From Methanoculleus sp. (GTDB lineage Archaea > Halobacteriota > Methanomicrobia > Methanomicrobiales > Methanoculleaceae), in contig JAQVVW010000019.1 of assembly GCA_028698765.1 (NCBI GenBank), forward strand, positions 1 through 11,592: DNA of 11,592 nt. The letters are read 5' to 3'. Below, piece by piece: positions 8,543-11,592 of the stretch; positions within the stretch are counted from its first letter, which is position 1; each line of letters opens with the position of its first letter. Position numbers and translations under genes: made by a program. The notes under the pieces are model-generated. The model did not search any database, was not told the DNA's origin, and saw only the letters and a program-made list of their open reading frames with translations.

Positions 8543-9380
8543 AGAGCACCATCCGTACCATGTCGCGGATCCCCGGCGCCATCCCGACGACGATCATGGC
8601 GAGCAGGATGAGATGCCAGAGACCGGGGCTTCCTTCGCGCCGGTACATCTCGAGGATGTAGATGGCGGGGACGAGCACCGCGAGTTTCAGGAGGAACATC
8701 GAGAAGGCGGTTCCGGTCGCATCGATCAGGGCTCCGCCCACGACGTGCTGCTCGACGTAGTGGACGGGGTGGATATCGATCCCGTAACTCGTGGCGCTCG
8801 CGTCCAGCATATGGCCGAAGATGAGGAGTTTGTAGAGGATGTTCGAGGCGTAATCCCACTTCAGCACGTAGACGAGAAATCCCCAGAGGGCGAGCGACGT
8901 AACGGAGGCGAGTGCCAGGATGACCGCGAGGACGTCGAGCGCGATCGTCGTCTCGGTGAGGCCGAACCAGACGAGCGCCGCTATGGCGAGAAGACAGGCG
9001 ACGACCCCCGCACCGCCGTAGAAGCGGCTGTAGCGGGCGACGAGGCCGGCATTCTCCGCAAGTTTCCCGGCAAAGAGAGATAGTATCGCAATACCGAAGA
9101 TCGTAAAGAAGATCAGGGGCGTGATCAGGAGGAAACGGAAGTCGGAGGTTATCATCCCGGTATCCTCGACGACCCGGAGAAGTCCCCCGAGGACGACGAA
9201 CGGCATGGTTGCAAGCACCAGTTCCTCGTCGACGGCGATCCCGTACCGCCTGAGACCCCGATAGACGATATAGACCGCTACAATGAGGATCAGGGCATAG
9301 GTCAACGTATCGACAAGCGTATACGCCCCGCCGTAACGGATAGGATCGATGTAGTATTTGTAGAGGAACTCCCTAATCAT
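8535..9380 (-). CDS. DUF63 family membrane protein
   Basis: A 281-residue polytopic membrane protein with about seven to eight hydrophobic segments, typical of the euryarchaeal DUF63 family, whose function is unknown. Conserved-looking polar residues lie within or next to membrane segments: RVVEDTGM (69-76), KWDYASNILYK (174-184), FGHMLDASAT (188-197) and VEQHVVGGALIDATGT (209-224). Buried His, Asp and Glu of this kind suggest a membrane enzyme or transporter rather than a purely structural protein; this is inference. There is no Shine-Dalgarno sequence before the ATG at 9378-9380, and the start lies 11 bases from the divergent egsA start. It is the first gene of the DUF63-SpoIIM-proS run. 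Confidence 0.88.
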   Translation of the reverse strand: MIREFLYKYYIDPIRYGGAYTLVDTLTYALILIVAVYIVYRGLRRYGIAVDEELVLATMPFVVLGGLLRVVEDTGMITSDFRFLLITPLIFFTIFGIAILSLFAGKLAENAGLVARYSRFYGGAGVVACLLAIAALVWFGLTETTIALDVLAVILALASVTSLALWGFLVYVLKWDYASNILYKLLIFGHMLDASATSYGIDIHPVHYVEQHVVGGALIDATGTAFSMFLLKLAVLVPAIYILEMYRREGSPGLWHLILLAMIVVGMAPGIRDMVRMVLYV

Positions 9381-9413
9381 TGTTGATCTAAATGAGCGCA
9401 GACCGCATAAACC
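9351..9413. promoter_or_regulatory. Interlocked divergent promoters of egsA and the DUF63 operon
   Basis: Only 11 bases (9381-9391) separate the two ATGs and neither has a ribosome site, so both mRNAs are probably leaderless or nearly so. A minus-strand TATA-like TTTATGC (9405-9411) is 28 bases before the DUF63 start and lies inside egsA codons 5-7. For egsA, the AT-richer AGTATTTGTA (9352-9361), inside DUF63, is the only candidate and gives a start a few bases before the ATG. Spacing is seen; promoter identity is inferred. Confidence 0.4.
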
Positions 9414-10474
9414 TACTCAGAACCAAGGTCTTCGACAAGTCGAAGTGGATGCAGCTCCCCCGCGACGTCGTCATCGGCCACGACGTCATCGAGCAGATCC
9501 CGGCTGTCTGCGAAGACCTTGCCCTCGGCGACTCTGTGCTCATCGTATCGGGAGAGAGGACACGGGACGTCGCCGGAAAGAGGGTCGAAGCGCTCCTCTC
9601 CGGCTCCTACGACGTGGCGACGTTCGCCGCAGGCGAGGACGATCCCATCGAGACGATCAGGAAGGCCGAGGCGGCGGCGGCAACGACGGGGTTCGTCGTC
9701 GGCGTCGGCGGCGGCCGGATCATCGATATCGCGAAGATCGCCTCCTATAACACCGACCGCCACTTCATCAGCATCCCCACCGCCGCGTCGCACGACGGGA
9801 TCGCCTCGTCGCGTGCCTCGGTGCCGACCGCCGACGGGAACGTCTCGCTCGCGGCCGAGCCCCCCATCGCCGTCGTCGCCGACACCGCCGTCATCGCGTC
9901 GGCGCCCCACCGGCTGCTGGCGTCCGGGTGTGCGGACATCATCGCGAACTACACCGCGATCCTCGACTGGGAACTCTCCCACCGTCTCCGGTGCGAACCG
10001 CTCTCGGAGTACGCGCTGACCCTCTCCCGGATGACCGCCGAGATCCTCTTTAAGAACGCCGACCTCATCAAACCACACTCCGAGGAGGGTGCCTGGCTCG
10101 TGACGAAGGCGCTGGTCTCTTCAGGCGTCGCGATGAGCATCGCGGGGTCGTCCCGGCCCGGGAGCGGCGGCGAGCACAAGTTCTCCCATGCGCTCGAGCG
10201 GCTCGCGCCGGGGAAGGGCCTCCACGGGGAGAAGTGCGGCATCGGGGCGATCATCACGATGTACCTCCATGGCGGGGACTGGGAAGGGATCCGCGACTCG
10301 CTCAAGAAGATCGGCGCACCGACGACCCCGGCCGAGATCGGGGTCGACGACGAGACGGCGGTTGCGGCGCTGCTTGCCGCACGGACGATCCGGCCGGAAC
10401 GGTTCACCATACTGGATATGGGACTGACCGAGGAGTCGGCACGGGATCTCGTGAAGATGCTCTACCGGGAGTGA
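9392..10474 (+). CDS. egsA: sn-glycerol-1-phosphate dehydrogenase
   Basis: A 360-residue enzyme that reduces dihydroxyacetone phosphate to sn-glycerol 1-phosphate with NAD(P)H, the step that sets archaeal membrane lipid stereochemistry. The N-terminus shows KWMQLPRDVVIGH (18-30). The nucleotide-binding motif is GVGGGRIIDIAK (104-115), followed by SIPTAASHDGIASSRAS (127-143), a strong family signature. Likely zinc ligands are D182 (SGCADIIANY) with His in GGEHKFSHAL (252 or 256) and GLHGEKCG (268); assignments are by motif, not alignment. Length is normal. An in-frame TAA at 9389 directly before the ATG excludes a longer start. UPF0179 follows after six bases, so the two are probably one operon. 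Confidence 0.96.
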   Translation: MSADRINLLRTKVFDKSKWMQLPRDVVIGHDVIEQIPAVCEDLALGDSVLIVSGERTRDVAGKRVEALLSGSYDVATFAAGEDDPIETIRKAEAAAATTGFVVGVGGGRIIDIAKIASYNTDRHFISIPTAASHDGIASSRASVPTADGNVSLAAEPPIAVVADTAVIASAPHRLLASGCADIIANYTAILDWELSHRLRCEPLSEYALTLSRMTAEILFKNADLIKPHSEEGAWLVTKALVSSGVAMSIAGSSRPGSGGEHKFSHALERLAPGKGLHGEKCGIGAIITMYLHGGDWEGIRDSLKKIGAPTTPAEIGVDDETAVAALLAARTIRPERFTILDMGLTEESARDLVKMLYRE

Positions 10475-10480
10475 GGAGGG

Positions 10481-10933
10481 ATGGTGAACGTGAAGACAAA
10501 GGTGACGTTGATCGGGGCGAAACTCGCGAAGCAGGGGCTTGATTTCGTCTACGAGGGCGATTCGTGCACGGAGTGCGAGAAATGCAGGGTCCGTAAGGCC
10601 TGCCACAACCTGCAGCGAGGCAGGAAGTACCGCGTCGCCGCCGTCCGCACGAACACCCGCCACGACTGCCCTGTCCACCACGAGGCGGTGATCGCGGTCG
10701 ACGTCATGGAGGCCCCCGTCATCGCGCTGATCGGTGCCGATATGGCGATAGCAAACTCGAAGGTCAGTTACGAGTTCTCCTGTCCGAGAATCGGGTGCCG
10801 GAGTTACCCGCTCTGCCGTCCCGACGGCGTCATCGAGGGGGAGAAGTACGTCGTCGGGGAGGTTCTCGGCAACGCCCCCGACGTCTGCGAGCGCGGCCGG
10901 GCGCTGAAACTGGTGGAACTCCGGCCGATCTGA
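10481..10933 (+). CDS. UPF0179 family Cys-rich protein
   Basis: A 150-residue soluble protein of the archaeal UPF0179 family, function unknown. It is rich in Cys: a cluster SCTECEKCRVRKAC (C29, C32, C35, C41), then C63 in DCPVHH, and C101, C106, C112 in SCPRIGCRSYPLC, plus C136. Nine Cys in this arrangement could hold zinc or an iron-sulfur cluster; this is inference. The ATG follows egsA by six bases, and its GAGGAGGG ribosome site overlaps the egsA stop, which supports translation from the same mRNA. GTG at 10484 is an alternative start with better spacing. The neighbourhood links it to lipid synthesis only by proximity. Confidence 0.88.
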   Translation: MVNVKTKVTLIGAKLAKQGLDFVYEGDSCTECEKCRVRKACHNLQRGRKYRVAAVRTNTRHDCPVHHEAVIAVDVMEAPVIALIGADMAIANSKVSYEFSCPRIGCRSYPLCRPDGVIEGEKYVVGEVLGNAPDVCERGRALKLVELRPI

Positions 10934-10951
10934 GGCCGGGGCATATTTTTC
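10919..10951 (+). terminator. Hairpin plus T-tract terminator of the egsA operon
   Basis: CCGGCC (10921-10926) pairs perfectly with GGCCGG (10934-10939), and one wobble and one further GC pair extend the stem outward. The TGA of UPF0179 lies in the loop. The stem is followed within six bases by TATTTTT (10944-10950). This looks like a classic hairpin and T-run, and T-runs are the main termination signal in archaea. Confidence 0.6.
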
Positions 10952-11207
10952 GCTCAGGAGCGGATGCGTCGACCCATCGCGGGGAGACCAATCGTGAGAG
11001 TCAGCGGTTGCAAGCCACGGCTTTCGAGGGGATATCGCCATGCACTGCCCCCGCCCCTCGGGCGGGCCGAAGGCCGGGCGGGGTGGGGGTTACAAGCGCA
11101 CGGCTAGAGCTCCTGTCAATCCCGCCCCGCATGACATAGTCCCGCTATCCACTGCGCCGGGATGTTTCCCCGTTGAATGGCTAGAGAACCATCAGGTTCC
11201 CCGAGCC
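10952..11207. other. GC-rich non-coding gap with hairpins and a short direct repeat
   Basis: Between UPF0179 and the opposing ADP-ribosylglycohydrolase lie about 270 bases with no convincing gene. CCCCGCCC (11049-11056) pairs with GGGCGGGG (11076-11083), with a further inner stem. The segment 11078-11087 could instead pair with CCCGCCCCGC (11121-11130) through one wobble pair. GGCTAGAG occurs twice, at 11102-11109 and 11179-11186. A small stem, GAACC (11186-11190) with GGTTC (11195-11199), lies just past the minus-strand stop and may help end that transcript. No tRNA-like or box C/D sequence was recognised. Confidence 0.35.
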
Positions 11208-11592
11208 CTACGCCCGGCTCGCCGCACAGAGCCGCCGGGCGAGATCGATGATCTCCTCCCGGTCGCGGAGCGCGGCGAGCCACGAAGGAGGGATCGCTTC
11301 GCACCCGTACCGCGCCCCGGCGAGTCCGCCGACGATCGCGCCGACGGTATCGGCGTCGCCCCCGAGGTTGACCGCCGTGACCACCGCTTCGCGGAAGGAG
11401 ACGGCATCCATGAAGACCCTGACGGCGCAGTGGGTGCAGAGGACGGCATCGAGCGACGGTTCCGGCGGATACGCCCGGTAATCCTCAAGGAGCCCGAGGA
11501 GTTCCCGGTCCTTGCAGGCGGCAAGCGCCCGGGCGAAGGCCACAGGAACCTCTTCTCCCCGGCAGATCCCGCTGACCATCCGGTTGACGAAC
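11208..11592 (-). CDS. ADP-ribosylglycohydrolase family protein (C-terminal part)
   Basis: The last 127 residues are present; the gene continues past the right edge, since the reading frame is open upstream of the first visible Met (FVNRMVSG). The signature VNLGGDADTVGAIVGGLAGA, followed by YGCEAIPPSW, is the metal-binding C-terminal motif of the ADP-ribosylglycohydrolase (DraG-like) fold; the Asp pair in GGDAD coordinates Mg. Members hydrolyse ADP-ribose from proteins or related substrates, and DraG reverses nitrogenase inactivation. No nif gene is visible here, so the target is unknown. The N-terminal metal ligands cannot be checked. Confidence 0.88.
   Translation of the reverse strand, partial: FVNRMVSGICRGEEVPVAFARALAACKDRELLGLLEDYRAYPPEPSLDAVLCTHCAVRVFMDAVSFREAVVTAVNLGGDADTVGAIVGGLAGARYGCEAIPPSWLAALRDREEIIDLARRLCAASRA

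Noticed and set aside
8037..9083. Plus-strand open frame antisense to the SpoIIM and DUF63 genes
   Set aside because: Shadow of two membrane-protein genes with clear family motifs; the antisense translation is Arg/Glu/Asp rich and lacks a domain.
9413..10078. Minus-strand open frame antisense to egsA
   Set aside because: Acidic, repetitive GC-driven translation; egsA motifs are continuous on the plus strand.
11102..11186. GGCTAGAG pair as ends of a mobile element or start of a repeat array
   Set aside because: Only two 8-base copies with a 77-base offset, no terminal inverted repeats, no transposase and no regular spacing.

Overview
The window looks like a chromosomal segment of a high-GC methanogenic euryarchaeon, most likely Methanomicrobiales and probably Methanoculleus-like. 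The evidence is sn-glycerol-1-phosphate dehydrogenase (the enzyme that sets archaeal lipid stereochemistry), an archaeal/eukaryal-type prolyl-tRNA synthetase with a C-terminal zinc domain, the archaeal families UPF0179 and DUF63, TATA-type promoters, and several genes with leaderless geometry. The genus is inferred from gene content and composition, not from a search. Coding is dense. No tRNA, rRNA, CRISPR array or intact mobile element was recognised.

Left part (1-2290). The 3' end of a 2-oxoacid:ferredoxin oxidoreductase beta subunit is followed by the wreck of a short-chain dehydrogenase. Its NAD(P)-binding N-terminus is joined out of frame to its C-terminus, and the catalytic middle is missing. 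Next is a 12-helix MFS transporter, preceded by an AT-rich promoter and a 9-bp inverted repeat that ends just before the ribosome binding site.

Middle part (2271-6515). A minus-strand gene encodes one polypeptide carrying both an N-carbamoylputrescine amidase (AguB-like) domain and an agmatine deiminase (AguA-like) domain. This would be a bifunctional agmatine-to-putrescine enzyme. It is divergent from mntP (manganese efflux) and may share one TATA box with it. mntP converges on a DUF362 gene whose promoter spacing predicts a leaderless mRNA. A small protein with two paired-CxxC zinc sites follows, after a 300-base gap.

Right part (6516-11592). A minus-strand run, DUF63 membrane protein - SpoIIM-like membrane protein - proS, is divergent from egsA-UPF0179 on the plus strand. 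The two start codons are only 11 bp apart. UPF0179 ends in a hairpin plus T-tract terminator. A GC-rich, hairpin-forming gap follows, then the C-terminal part of an ADP-ribosylglycohydrolase running off the right edge.

The most unusual items are the AguB-AguA fusion, the internally deleted dehydrogenase, and the membrane-gene/lipid-gene divergent locus with interlocking promoters. No single undescribed defence or mobile system is evident.
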